NCBI GenBank assembly: GCA_902783175.1
Contig: CACZQA010000322.1
Span: 1 to 8,523, forward strand
Length of the DNA stretch: 8,523 bases
Source of the DNA: an uncultured Coriobacteriaceae bacterium
Lineage (GTDB): Bacteria > Actinomycetota > Coriobacteriia > Coriobacteriales > QAMH01
Reading direction: 5' to 3'
Shown: positions 1 through 5,058 of the stretch, one piece after another
Numbering within the stretch: position 1 is the stretch's first letter
Layout: every line of letters starts with the position of its first letter
Translations under genes and position numbers: made by a program
Notes under the pieces: generated by a model
What the model was told of the DNA's origin: nothing
The model's database searches: none
Seen by the model: the letters and a program-made list of their open reading frames with translations, nothing else

Positions 1-33
1 GCCCCTCATAACGTTGAATGCGCAGCCCCCCTT

Positions 34-100
34 GCGCGAGAACCGTGGCACTGCAACACATCCGGCGTTTTATGCACGGGAAACGTGGCACTGCCACACT
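34..100. repeat. Two imperfect 27-base direct repeats with a 40-base period
   Basis: Copies at 34-60 and 74-100 match at 22 of 27 positions and share an uninterrupted core, CGTGGCACTGC, at 44-54 and 84-94. In the second copy the core extends into a 13-base palindrome, GTGGCA-C-TGCCAC (85-97). In the first copy one arm base is changed (TGCAAC), so the palindrome is broken. The 13-base stretch between the copies is unrelated to them and no third copy is visible. The element lies downstream of the GGDEF gene, in a stretch with no credible ORF. It could be a dispersed intergenic repeat of the REP type or a pair of protein-binding sites. The sequence alone does not say which. Confidence 0.6.
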
Positions 101-109
101 TTTCGCGCA

Positions 110-127
110 GCGCGCGGAGTAGCGCGC
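110..127 (-). terminator. GC-only hairpin after the GGDEF gene, possible weak terminator
   Basis: GCGCGC at 110-115 and again at 122-127 can pair across a 6-base loop, 15 bases after the stop codon of the GGDEF gene on the minus strand. No T-run follows in that direction, so this is at best a transcript-end structure rather than a classical intrinsic terminator. Confidence 0.2.
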
Positions 128-135
128 GAGGTGCA

Positions 136-150
136 GTGCTCTCAGAGCAC
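136..150 (-). other. Perfect palindrome containing the GGDEF gene stop codon
   Basis: GTGCTCT-C-AGAGCAC is a perfect 15-base inverted repeat. On the minus strand it folds as a 6-bp stem whose three-base loop is exactly the TGA stop codon (142-144). It might protect the 3' end of the mRNA, or be chance; no T-run follows directly. Confidence 0.4.
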
Positions 151-1443
151 GAAATTCGCCAGACGCTTCTGGCCGAGCGCGAGTTGCCCCTTGTACTGGT
201 CGAGCGTTGTTGGCGGAACGACCGCCGGCCCCTCGCAGCCACGGCACCCCATGTCTTGCAGCACGAGAATCGATTCCGCATCGTCGAGCTCGCCGCATGA
301 GACATAGGTGCCCAGCGACGCCATGGATCCGATGATCAGCCGCAGCAGCCCCCTGTCCTTCTCGTCACCCGCCAGAAGCGTCTTGTAGTACTCGGGATAG
401 ATCTTGAGAATCTCCACGGGGAGTTCCCGCAGGTACTTGGTACTGTGGAAGGTCTCTCCAAACGCGCAGAGCGAGATGCTGAAGCCAAGTTCGTCGAGCT
501 CGTGCGTCCGCTCGATAATCGTCTGCACTTCGCGCCGCCCGAAAATAGTCTCGTACAGCGCGCAGTCGAACATCTCTGGAGAGAGCCCATGCCGGCGGAT
601 TATCTCCATCAGCGTCTCGCAGATCCTGTCGTCGAACAGCGACTGCGCCGAGAAGATCAGGCTGAAGCGCGGCATGCCCTCGACCAGCTCGCGGTTCTGC
701 GCGATTGCGCGGCAGAGTTGTTCGAACAGCCGCAGGTCGAGGCTGCGGATAAAGCCGTTGCGCTCCATCACCGCCCTGAACTGGTGCGCGTAGTACTTCT
801 CCCCATCGCGAAACTGCCAGACAAAGTGCACCTCCGTCTGGACCGCCTTGCCCGTCGCGATGTCGAGGACGGGCTGCATCAGCATCTCGAAGCGCTCCTC
901 GTCGAGTGCAGAGACCACTTCTTCGATCATCTCGTGCTCGACGCGCACACGTTCCTCGACATCTTCGTAGAACACGTAGCAGTTCTTGCCCTTGCGCTTT
1001 GCCTCGTACATCGCGGCATCGCCCTGACGCAGCAGGGTCTCAAGCTCGGTTGAGGCAGGCGTGTTCAGCAGGATGCCGGCGCTGATCGTGATGACGCCAA
1101 AGGCCTCGTCCGCTTCTTGCAATCCCCTGATGCTCGCGAACAGGCCACCCATGAGATGCTCTGCCTGCGCGCGCTGCAGAATCGTCGTCGAGACGAGCGC
1201 GAACTCGTCTCCGCCCATGCGCGCGGCAAACGCGATGTCGGGCCGGTGCGCGAACAGGCGGGCAACCGAACGCAGCACGTTATCGCCCACGTTGTGCCCG
1301 TACACATCGTTCACGGTCTTGAAGTTGTCGAGGTCGATGTAAAAAATCGTGACCCGCGAATCGGCGGGAAGCTGGCCAAAGCAGCGGACAAAGCCGCGCC
1401 GCGCGGGCAAGCCAGTCAGATAATCTTCCTCTTCTGCCCTCAT
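142..1443 (-). CDS. Diguanylate cyclase (GGDEF) with degenerate EAL-like domain
   Basis: Predicted soluble 433-residue protein with two domains. The GGDEF domain (about 7-165) has the opening YLTGLPARRGF, the metal/nucleotide region around DLDNFKTVND (38-46) and an intact GGDEF at 77-81, so synthesis of cyclic di-GMP from two GTP is plausible. The RxxD inhibitory site normally five residues before GGDEF is absent. Residues about 175-420 are EAL-like but degenerate: EAL is E-V-H (204-206), the DDFG position reads CAFG (326-329), LKID reads LKIY (346-349), and AEGVE is replaced by a SCGEL-type stretch near 382-386. Phosphodiesterase activity is therefore unlikely; the domain may bind nucleotide or a partner. 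There is no sensor domain, signal peptide or membrane segment. The ATG at 1443 is chosen because a strong ribosome site lies 7 bases upstream; an ATG at 1500 would add 19 residues but has no such site. It is encoded alone. Confidence 0.88.
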   Translation of the reverse strand: MRAEEEDYLTGLPARRGFVRCFGQLPADSRVTIFYIDLDNFKTVNDVYGHNVGDNVLRSVARLFAHRPDIAFAARMGGDEFALVSTTILQRAQAEHLMGGLFASIRGLQEADEAFGVITISAGILLNTPASTELETLLRQGDAAMYEAKRKGKNCYVFYEDVEERVRVEHEMIEEVVSALDEERFEMLMQPVLDIATGKAVQTEVHFVWQFRDGEKYYAHQFRAVMERNGFIRSLDLRLFEQLCRAIAQNRELVEGMPRFSLIFSAQSLFDDRICETLMEIIRRHGLSPEMFDCALYETIFGRREVQTIIERTHELDELGFSISLCAFGETFHSTKYLRELPVEILKIYPEYYKTLLAGDEKDRGLLRLIIGSMASLGTYVSCGELDDAESILVLQDMGCRGCEGPAVVPPTTLDQYKGQLALGQKRLANFVL

Positions 1444-1447
1444 TGCG

Positions 1448-1456
1448 CCTCTCCCC
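1448..1456 (-). promoter_or_regulatory. Ribosome binding site deciding the GGDEF gene start
   Basis: On the minus strand this reads GGGGAGAGG, with the GGAG core 7 bases before the ATG at 1443. The alternative in-frame ATG at 1500 has no purine-rich stretch at the right distance, which favours the shorter protein. Confidence 0.65.
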
Positions 1457-1568
1457 GCGCGAACGCCAACACATCCCAAACACAATCGTTTGACAAGCAT
1501 ACTACGGGCTGGCGGTTTATCGTACCTTCCAAGAAGGATCAGACGAGGTTTCCGCTGCTGACGCGCCC

Positions 1569-1616
1569 AAAAAGCAAGAGAGCCGGCTCGGCGCGGTGAC
1601 CACGAGCAGGCTCTCT
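1569..1616 (-). terminator. Intrinsic terminator after the DUF151 gene
   Basis: AGAGAGCC (1577-1584) pairs perfectly with GGCTCTCT (1609-1616). After one mismatch the stem continues with GCTCG/CGAGC around a 12-base loop. Read on the minus strand, the hairpin is followed within a few bases by five T residues (1569-1573). It begins 36 bases after the DUF151 stop codon and separates that gene from the GGDEF gene. Confidence 0.8.
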
Positions 1617-1651
1617 TATGGTTTCACTATACACGCCCTGACATGCGATTG

Positions 1652-2182
1652 TTACTTGGAATCGCCATGACCTTCGTGAGTGATGAAATCTTCTGGATTG
1701 ACGCTTTCGATGAACTTGTCGAACTCCTCGATGACGATCTGGTCGTCTTGCCCCGGCCTGAACGAACGCGGGCACCCTGCGGACTGGAACACGGTCTCTT
1801 CCACGAACAGCGGCGCCTTGGAGCGGACCGCCAGCGCGATGGCGTCGCTCGGACGCGCATCGATGCGCGTGAACATGCCGTTTGCCAAGCGCAGGTAGAT
1901 TGTCGAGAAAAACGTCGTACCCTCTACGCGGTCGATGACGACGCGGCTGACCGAGCCGCCCATTGCCGTGATGACGTCACTCATGAGCTTGTGCGTGAGC
2001 GGGCGCTCGTGCGTGTTGCTGCCAAGCGACGCGGCGATGGAAGAGGATTCCATCGATCCGATCCAGATGGGCAGCACATTGTCTCGAGGGATATCGTCGC
2101 GCACCTCAGCAGGCCTCAGCGTGATCACAGAAGGCATGGGCATAATACCGACGACAAGGGACTCGATGTTGACCTTGATCAT
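1652..2182 (-). CDS. Bifunctional nuclease family (DUF151) protein
   Basis: Protein of 176 residues of the BFN/DUF151 family, small cytoplasmic proteins widespread in actinobacteria and other bacteria. Some relatives have been reported to have DNase and RNase activity. The family region spans about 5-135 and includes LPIWIGSMESSSIA (37-50) and the signature DARPSDAIALAVR (108-120), followed by PLFVEE. The acidic tail (about 145-176) is not part of the core, and the UvrB/UvrC-like tail found in some members is absent. The start is secure: AAGGAGG ends 7-9 bases before the ATG. The gene has its own TATAAT promoter and a terminator, so it is probably monocistronic. The exact substrate in this organism cannot be told from sequence; the family call is firm, the biochemical role is not. 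Confidence 0.9.
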   Translation of the reverse strand: MIKVNIESLVVGIMPMPSVITLRPAEVRDDIPRDNVLPIWIGSMESSSIAASLGSNTHERPLTHKLMSDVITAMGGSVSRVVIDRVEGTTFFSTIYLRLANGMFTRIDARPSDAIALAVRSKAPLFVEETVFQSAGCPRSFRPGQDDQIVIEEFDKFIESVNPEDFITHEGHGDSK

Positions 2183-2211
2183 ACGTGCGCACCTCCTTCA
2201 ACACAGAAGTC

Positions 2212-2233
2212 CGAGAGCGCGGCACTGCTCTCG
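2212..2233 (-). promoter_or_regulatory. Inverted repeat at the start of the DUF151 transcript
   Basis: CGAGAGC (2212-2218) and GCTCTCG (2227-2233) form a perfect 7-bp inverted repeat with an 8-base loop. It lies directly downstream of the TATAAT box, covering the expected transcription start and first 20 bases, and upstream of the ribosome site. It could be an operator or a stabilising 5' hairpin. No T-run follows, so it is not an attenuator of the usual kind. Confidence 0.45.
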
Positions 2234-2238
2234 ACTCG

Positions 2239-2267
2239 ATTATAGCTATTCGCCATGCTAATGGACT
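2239..2267 (-). promoter_or_regulatory. Promoter of the DUF151 gene
   Basis: A perfect TATAAT on the minus strand (2244 to 2239) sits about 57 bases before the ATG at 2182. The -35 position at 17-base spacing (2262-2267) reads AGTCCA and is a poor match, so the -10 carries the call. Confidence 0.55.
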
Positions 2268-2319
2268 GCCCCGCCCTGTTTTTCAGGGAACGGGTGCCGT
2301 TACCGAACCGTGATAACCT

Positions 2320-3150
2320 CTACAGCGTCCCGATAACTTTCACGACGAGCGCCTCGATCTTGTCCGCCGCCGCGGCAGCTGCCTTGGCTACGTCGTCCAT
2401 CTGCAGCGGTTCGTCGCAGACACCGGCCGCAGGGTTCGAGATGAGCGAGATGCCAAGCACGCGCATCGCGCAGGAGCGCGCGGCGATGACCTCGAGCACC
2501 GTGGACATGCCGATGGCGTCGATGCCCATCGCGCGATACGCGCGGATCTCTGCTGGCGTCTCGAACGAGGGGCCGGGCTCGGCGGCATACACGCCGTGTT
2601 GCACGGAAATGCCGAGCTCGCGGGCAGCGGCGTCGGCAGACGCGCGCAGCTCGGGGTCGTATGCGTTGGTCATGTCGAAGAAGCGGGGGCGCAGGTCCGG
2701 CTGGTCGGGCCCGATGCACGGGTCCATGCCGAGCAGGTTGACCTGGTCTTCGATGATCATGAGGTCGCCGATGCCGTACGACGCGTCCACCCCGCCGGCG
2801 GCGTTGGTGACGACGAGCACCTCGGCACCGAGCTCGTGCATGACGTAGACGGGAAAGGCAATCTGGTCGGCGCTCCAGCCCTCGTAGGCGTGCAGACGCC
2901 CCTGCATGCAGATGACCTGCTTTCCTTCGAGGGTGCCGATGACGAACTGCCCCTTGTGCATCGGGGCAGTGGACTTGGCCATATGCGGCACATCACGGTA
3001 GTCGACGACCGTCGGGCTTTCGATGGCGTCCGCCAACCCGCCCAACCCGGACCCGAGCACCAGTGCCACGCTCGGCTTGAATCCCGGTGTGGCGGCGCGA
3101 ATGACCTCTGCCGCCTCTTTCACGTTCTCGACTGTGCAAACAGGTTCCAT
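2320..3150 (-). CDS. Purine nucleoside phosphorylase, trimeric inosine/guanosine type
   Basis: Enzyme of 276 residues that splits purine nucleosides with phosphate to give the free base and (deoxy)ribose 1-phosphate, in cytoplasmic purine salvage. It belongs to the trimeric (PNP/MTAP) family, and its length is typical. Motifs in order: phosphate-site LGSGLGGLAD (32-41), GRLHAYEGW (84-92), TNAAGG (115-120), the base-binding EPGPSFETPAE (191-201), IGMST (213-217) and SNPAAG (238-243), whose Asn matches the purine-contacting Asn of the family. The family's usual STVPEV reads STVLEV here, and the following ARHC reads ARSC; neither removes a known catalytic residue. The ATG at 3150 follows GAGGAG by 5 bases; an upstream TTG at 3168 is less likely. 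The gene appears to be alone, between the tRNA-Glu terminator and the DUF151 promoter. Confidence 0.95.
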   Translation of the reverse strand: MEPVCTVENVKEAAEVIRAATPGFKPSVALVLGSGLGGLADAIESPTVVDYRDVPHMAKSTAPMHKGQFVIGTLEGKQVICMQGRLHAYEGWSADQIAFPVYVMHELGAEVLVVTNAAGGVDASYGIGDLMIIEDQVNLLGMDPCIGPDQPDLRPRFFDMTNAYDPELRASADAAARELGISVQHGVYAAEPGPSFETPAEIRAYRAMGIDAIGMSTVLEVIAARSCAMRVLGISLISNPAAGVCDEPLQMDDVAKAAAAAADKIEALVVKVIGTL

Positions 3151-3155
3151 GACTA

Positions 3156-3161
3156 CTCCTC
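3156..3161 (-). promoter_or_regulatory. Ribosome binding site deciding the purine phosphorylase start
   Basis: GAGGAG on the minus strand, 5 bases before the ATG at 3150. It lies inside the reading frame of the longer version starting at TTG 3168, which has no comparable site. Confidence 0.65.
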
Positions 3162-3194
3162 GAATCAACGCCGCCTGCTCTTGGGCGGGTCTCT

Positions 3195-3200
3195 ATCATA
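3195..3200 (-). promoter_or_regulatory. Possible -10 box of the purine phosphorylase gene
   Basis: TATGAT on the minus strand, 45 bases before the ATG at 3150, directly after the tRNA-Glu terminator. The -35 position overlaps the terminator hairpin and matches poorly, so this is tentative. Confidence 0.35.
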
Positions 3201-3203
3201 ATG

Positions 3204-3235
3204 AAAAGAGCCGCCATGGATTCATGACGGCTCTT
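3204..3235 (-). terminator. Intrinsic terminator of tRNA-Glu
   Basis: On the minus strand AAGAGCCG (complement of 3228-3235) pairs perfectly with CGGCTCTT (complement of 3206-3213). A further CATG/CATG pairing is possible in the loop. The second arm runs into TTTT. It lies 12 bases after the tRNA 3' end and before the purine phosphorylase gene. Confidence 0.8.
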
Positions 3236-3246
3236 CTTGCAGTTGA

Positions 3247-3323
3247 TGGTGCCCCCAGCGGGATTCGAACCCGCGATCTCCGCCTTGAAGGGGCGGCGTC
3301 CAAGACCGCTAGACGATGGGGAC
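3247..3323 (-). tRNA. tRNA-Glu (anticodon UUC), CCA encoded, C at position 33
   Basis: 77 bases including an encoded CCA (3247-3249). The acceptor stem GTCCCCA/TGGGGGC closes with one G-U pair. The D arm is GTCT/GGAC with a 9-base loop, the anticodon stem CCGCC/GGCGG and the T arm GCGGG-TTCGAAT-CCCGC. The layout and D arm match bacterial tRNA-Glu, and the discriminator base is A. The 7-base anticodon loop reads CCTTCAA, which puts UUC at 34-36 but C at position 33, where nearly all elongator tRNAs have U. Shifting the frame of the loop breaks the anticodon stem, so UCA is not a credible anticodon. It decodes GAA/GAG and, in organisms making tetrapyrroles by the C5 route, would also feed that pathway. 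Confidence 0.93.
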
Positions 3324-3336
3324 AAGCAGTTTGCAC

Positions 3337-3364
3337 ATTATGCCATAAAAACAATCGCCCTCAA
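3337..3364 (-). promoter_or_regulatory. Promoter of tRNA-Glu
   Basis: On the minus strand TTGAGG (-35, 3364 to 3359) and CATAAT (-10, 3342 to 3337) are spaced by 16 bases. The predicted start is about 7 bases before the mature tRNA 5' end. The site fits entirely in the 44-base gap after the methyltransferase stop codon. No terminator is seen in that gap, so read-through from the methyltransferase gene is also likely. Confidence 0.55.
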
Positions 3365-3367
3365 GCG

Positions 3368-4198
3368 TCATTTCACGTAAACAGGGCTATTTTCCCAAGA
3401 TATAAAAGCCCACGACGTCACGCGTACGTGGTCGTAGCTCCACACCGCCTCGCCCTGCTCGTTCACGCCCTCGTGGAGATGCGCGCGCGAGTACTCGATC
3501 AGCCGGTCGCGTTCTTCTGGAGTCGCCTCGATGATCTCGCACGTCGTGTCAATGGCTTCCTCGAAGCTCGTGAAGTCGCTCGCACGCTTGCTGCGGATGT
3601 AGCTCAAGTCCGGCTGGAACCCGAGCTGCCACAGGATGTTCATCCCGTACACGTAGTCGGACGCGTAGTCCTTGGTACGCCCCACCGCCCTAAGCAGCAC
3701 CTCGTCGGCGCGCGGCGAGGTGTCGGTGGCAAGCGTGATGCACACGCGGCGGCGAGCATGCGCGTCAAGTTTGAGAAGGGCGGCCGCCATATCTTGCGTG
3801 GCGATCGAGCGCGAGGCAAACGCCACGTCGCACACAGGTGCCGCCTTCCATTCTTCATCCCACGACATCTCGATTGGGTGGATGAGCTCCTCGACGCCCT
3901 CCACGCGCGCCCTGCGCATCATGAGCTCGATCATCGCGGGAGAAAAGTCAGCGGCATACACCTCGTGACCGGCCAGGGCGAGCGGAACGGCAAGCGTGCC
4001 GGAACCGCACCCCATGTCGAACACGGTCTCGCCCCCCTCCAGCTGCGCGCGCTCGATGAACGTGCGCGCATACGGCGAGGTCCCGCAGGTCTTGGCAAAG
4101 CTCGGGGCGCGCTTGTCCCAGTATGCGGAATCGTCAGCGCGGCGCCGCGCTTTCTGCGCGTCGATCCACGCCTGGCGCCAATCGACTTCGATGGGCAT
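3368..4198 (-). CDS. Class I SAM-dependent methyltransferase, substrate unknown
   Basis: Soluble 276-residue protein with a Rossmann-type SAM-binding domain. Motif I is VFDMGCGSGTLAVPLA (59-74), and the acidic residue after strand 2, expected to hold the SAM ribose, is D84 in YAADFSP. The next strand (DVAFASRSI, about 124-132) fits the family. The N-terminal 50 residues contain DSAYWDKRAPSFAK, a lead-in common in this group of methyltransferases. The last 90 residues are a less typical extension rich in acidic and aromatic residues that may close over the substrate. No catalytic motif names a substrate. The start is secure: GAGGAG lies 5 bases upstream, inside the last codons of the preceding gene, whose stop is 2 bases away, so translation is probably coupled. 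The general class is firm; the acceptor (small molecule, RNA or protein) is unknown. Confidence 0.88.
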   Translation of the reverse strand: MPIEVDWRQAWIDAQKARRRADDSAYWDKRAPSFAKTCGTSPYARTFIERAQLEGGETVFDMGCGSGTLAVPLALAGHEVYAADFSPAMIELMMRRARVEGVEELIHPIEMSWDEEWKAAPVCDVAFASRSIATQDMAAALLKLDAHARRRVCITLATDTSPRADEVLLRAVGRTKDYASDYVYGMNILWQLGFQPDLSYIRSKRASDFTSFEEAIDTTCEIIEATPEERDRLIEYSRAHLHEGVNEQGEAVWSYDHVRVTSWAFISWENSPVYVK

Positions 4199-4200
4199 GG

Positions 4201-4734
4201 TTACTCCTCGTCTGCCCCCATGTTGAGGTGGCTGTTGATGGCCTGCTGGGCAGCGGACATCTCATCGGCGTCCGTCCCGAGAACGCGCTCCTGCTCCTCC
4301 GCAGCCTGGACCGCGGCGGCATCGTAGAACGTCTCGCCCGCCTGGATAAACGCCGGCGTCTCGGCAAACTGCAGCTGGTCGCCTTCCTTCTCGTACAGCA
4401 GCCCGATGATGTAGGAGCTCTCCATGTCCCTCTGGGCGCACTCGACCAAAATGGCGTCGAGCTGCCCGTCGTCGGTCATCAGAAAGCCGTCGTAACAAAA
4501 CGCGTAGCAGCTCGAAAAGCTGCTCGAGGACTTGACATTGGCCTCGGCGTTTTTGCGGCACATCGTCACATCCTCGCCCGGGTAGCTCTCGACGAACATC
4601 TGCTCGCCGGACACCACGCACGTGAACGGGACGCATTCCTCTCCCGCCTCGATTTTCTTACGCGCCTCATCGAAGCAGTAGAAGGTGATTTTCTCGAGGA
4701 CCTCGTCGAGCTCGAGGTTTTCCTGATCAGCCAT
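4201..4734 (-). CDS. Conserved-looking acidic protein of unknown function
   Basis: I do not recognise this 177-residue protein. It has no signal peptide or membrane segment. Seven cysteines (20, 34, 39, 59, 76, 80, 99) all lie in the first 100 residues, including a C-x3-C pair (SSCYAFCYDG, 74-83), which leaves metal binding or disulfides open. There is a run of five serines (69-73) and no charged catalytic motif I can name. The C-terminal 40 residues are strongly acidic and probably helical (AAEEQERV, DADEMSAAQQ). It looks like a real gene: AGGAGG lies 4 bases before the ATG, a possible TATACT -10 box is upstream, and it ends 2 bases before the methyltransferase gene, whose ribosome site it overlaps. 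The tight spacing suggests the two proteins work together, for example as substrate, chaperone or regulator of the methyltransferase, but this is inference. Confidence 0.8.
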   Translation of the reverse strand: MADQENLELDEVLEKITFYCFDEARKKIEAGEECVPFTCVVSGEQMFVESYPGEDVTMCRKNAEANVKSSSSFSSCYAFCYDGFLMTDDGQLDAILVECAQRDMESSYIIGLLYEKEGDQLQFAETPAFIQAGETFYDAAAVQAAEEQERVLGTDADEMSAAQQAINSHLNMGADEE

Positions 4735-4780
4735 GCGGCCTCCTGTTGGTCAGCGGTACGTGCAACTTGTTCAGCAGCAA

Positions 4781-4786
4781 AGTATA
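4781..4786 (-). promoter_or_regulatory. Possible -10 box for the unknown protein and methyltransferase
   Basis: TATACT on the minus strand, 47 bases before the ATG at 4734, preceded by TGGG. No good -35 is seen at 16-18 bases. It is the best candidate in the divergent gap. Confidence 0.4.
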
Positions 4787-4880
4787 CCCACCAAAGCGCG
4801 CTCCAGGCGCCCCGGCAAGCCCACCTATCAGACGAAAGGGCCGATTGACCCGCATGTCAGAAGGTATTTGCAATGGCAAA

Positions 4881-4898
4881 AAGAAGTCGGCACTTCTT
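4881..4898. promoter_or_regulatory. Perfect inverted repeat overlapping the tRNA-Ser -35 region
   Basis: AAGAAGT (4881-4887) and ACTTCTT (4892-4898) are perfect inverted repeats separated by CGGC, at about -44 to -27 of the predicted tRNA-Ser start. Read on the minus strand it resembles a terminator, since ACTTCTT runs into TTT, but no minus-strand gene lies upstream to need one. An operator, or a block to antisense transcription, is possible. Confidence 0.4.
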
Positions 4899-4912
4899 GG
4901 TGCTGCCTGCGT

Positions 4913-4918
4913 TATAAT
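4913..4918 (+). promoter_or_regulatory. -10 box of tRNA-Ser
   Basis: Perfect TATAAT, 29 bases before the mature tRNA 5' end. The -35 position (around 4890-4895) is a weak match and is covered by the inverted repeat. Confidence 0.6.
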
Positions 4919-4947
4919 CATGCTCACGCCCGACTGGGCTGCCTCGC

Positions 4948-5040
4948 GGAGGGGTGGCAGAGTGGTTGAATGCGGCGGTCTCGAAAACCGTTTACCCGGT
5001 ATCCCCGGGTACGAGGGTTCGAATCCCTCCTCCTCCGCCA
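4948..5040 (+). tRNA. tRNA-Ser (anticodon CGA), CCA encoded
   Basis: 93 bases including encoded CCA (5038-5040). The acceptor stem GGAGGGG pairs with CTCCTCC (one G-U), and the discriminator base is G. The anticodon stem is GCGGT/ACCGT and the loop CTCGAAA, giving CGA with a normal U33. The long class II variable arm, ACCCGG/CCGGGT with a 5-base loop, is typical of tRNA-Ser. The T arm is GAGGG-TTCGAAT-CCCTC. It decodes UCG. There is no terminator before the next gene, whose start codon lies 18 bases downstream. Confidence 0.97.
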
Positions 5041-5058
5041 GATACACTTAGGATTCCC

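Noticed and set aside
34..100. CRISPR array
   Set aside because: Only two imperfect repeats with a 13-base gap, no further units and no cas genes.
445..1053. Plus-strand open frame of 202 codons opposite the GGDEF gene
   Set aside because: Shadow of the well-supported GGDEF protein; no ribosome site or motif.
1444..1500. Longer GGDEF protein starting at ATG 1500
   Set aside because: No ribosome site before 1500, the extra 19 residues look non-functional, and a strong site precedes ATG 1443.
2274..2288. Hairpin CCCTG-TTTTT-CAGGG after the purine phosphorylase gene as a terminator
   Set aside because: The T/A run is in the loop, not after the stem, and the stem is only 5 bp.
3151..3168. Longer purine phosphorylase starting at TTG 3168
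   Set aside because: The GAGGAG site at 3156-3161 points to the ATG at 3150; the extra six residues are not typical of the family.
3283..3299. UCA anticodon (selenocysteine or opal suppressor tRNA) for the minus-strand tRNA
   Set aside because: Shifting the loop by one base to restore U33 breaks the CCGCC/GGCGG stem, and the D arm and overall length fit tRNA-Glu.
3023..4327. Long plus-strand open frame of 434 codons opposite the methyltransferase
   Set aside because: It runs through the tRNA-Glu gene and terminator and is rich in Arg, His and Ala, as expected of a shadow frame in GC-rich DNA.
4954..5058. Transporter start at ATG-like position 4954 inside tRNA-Ser
   Set aside because: The stretch is the tRNA gene itself; its translation is not conserved-looking protein.
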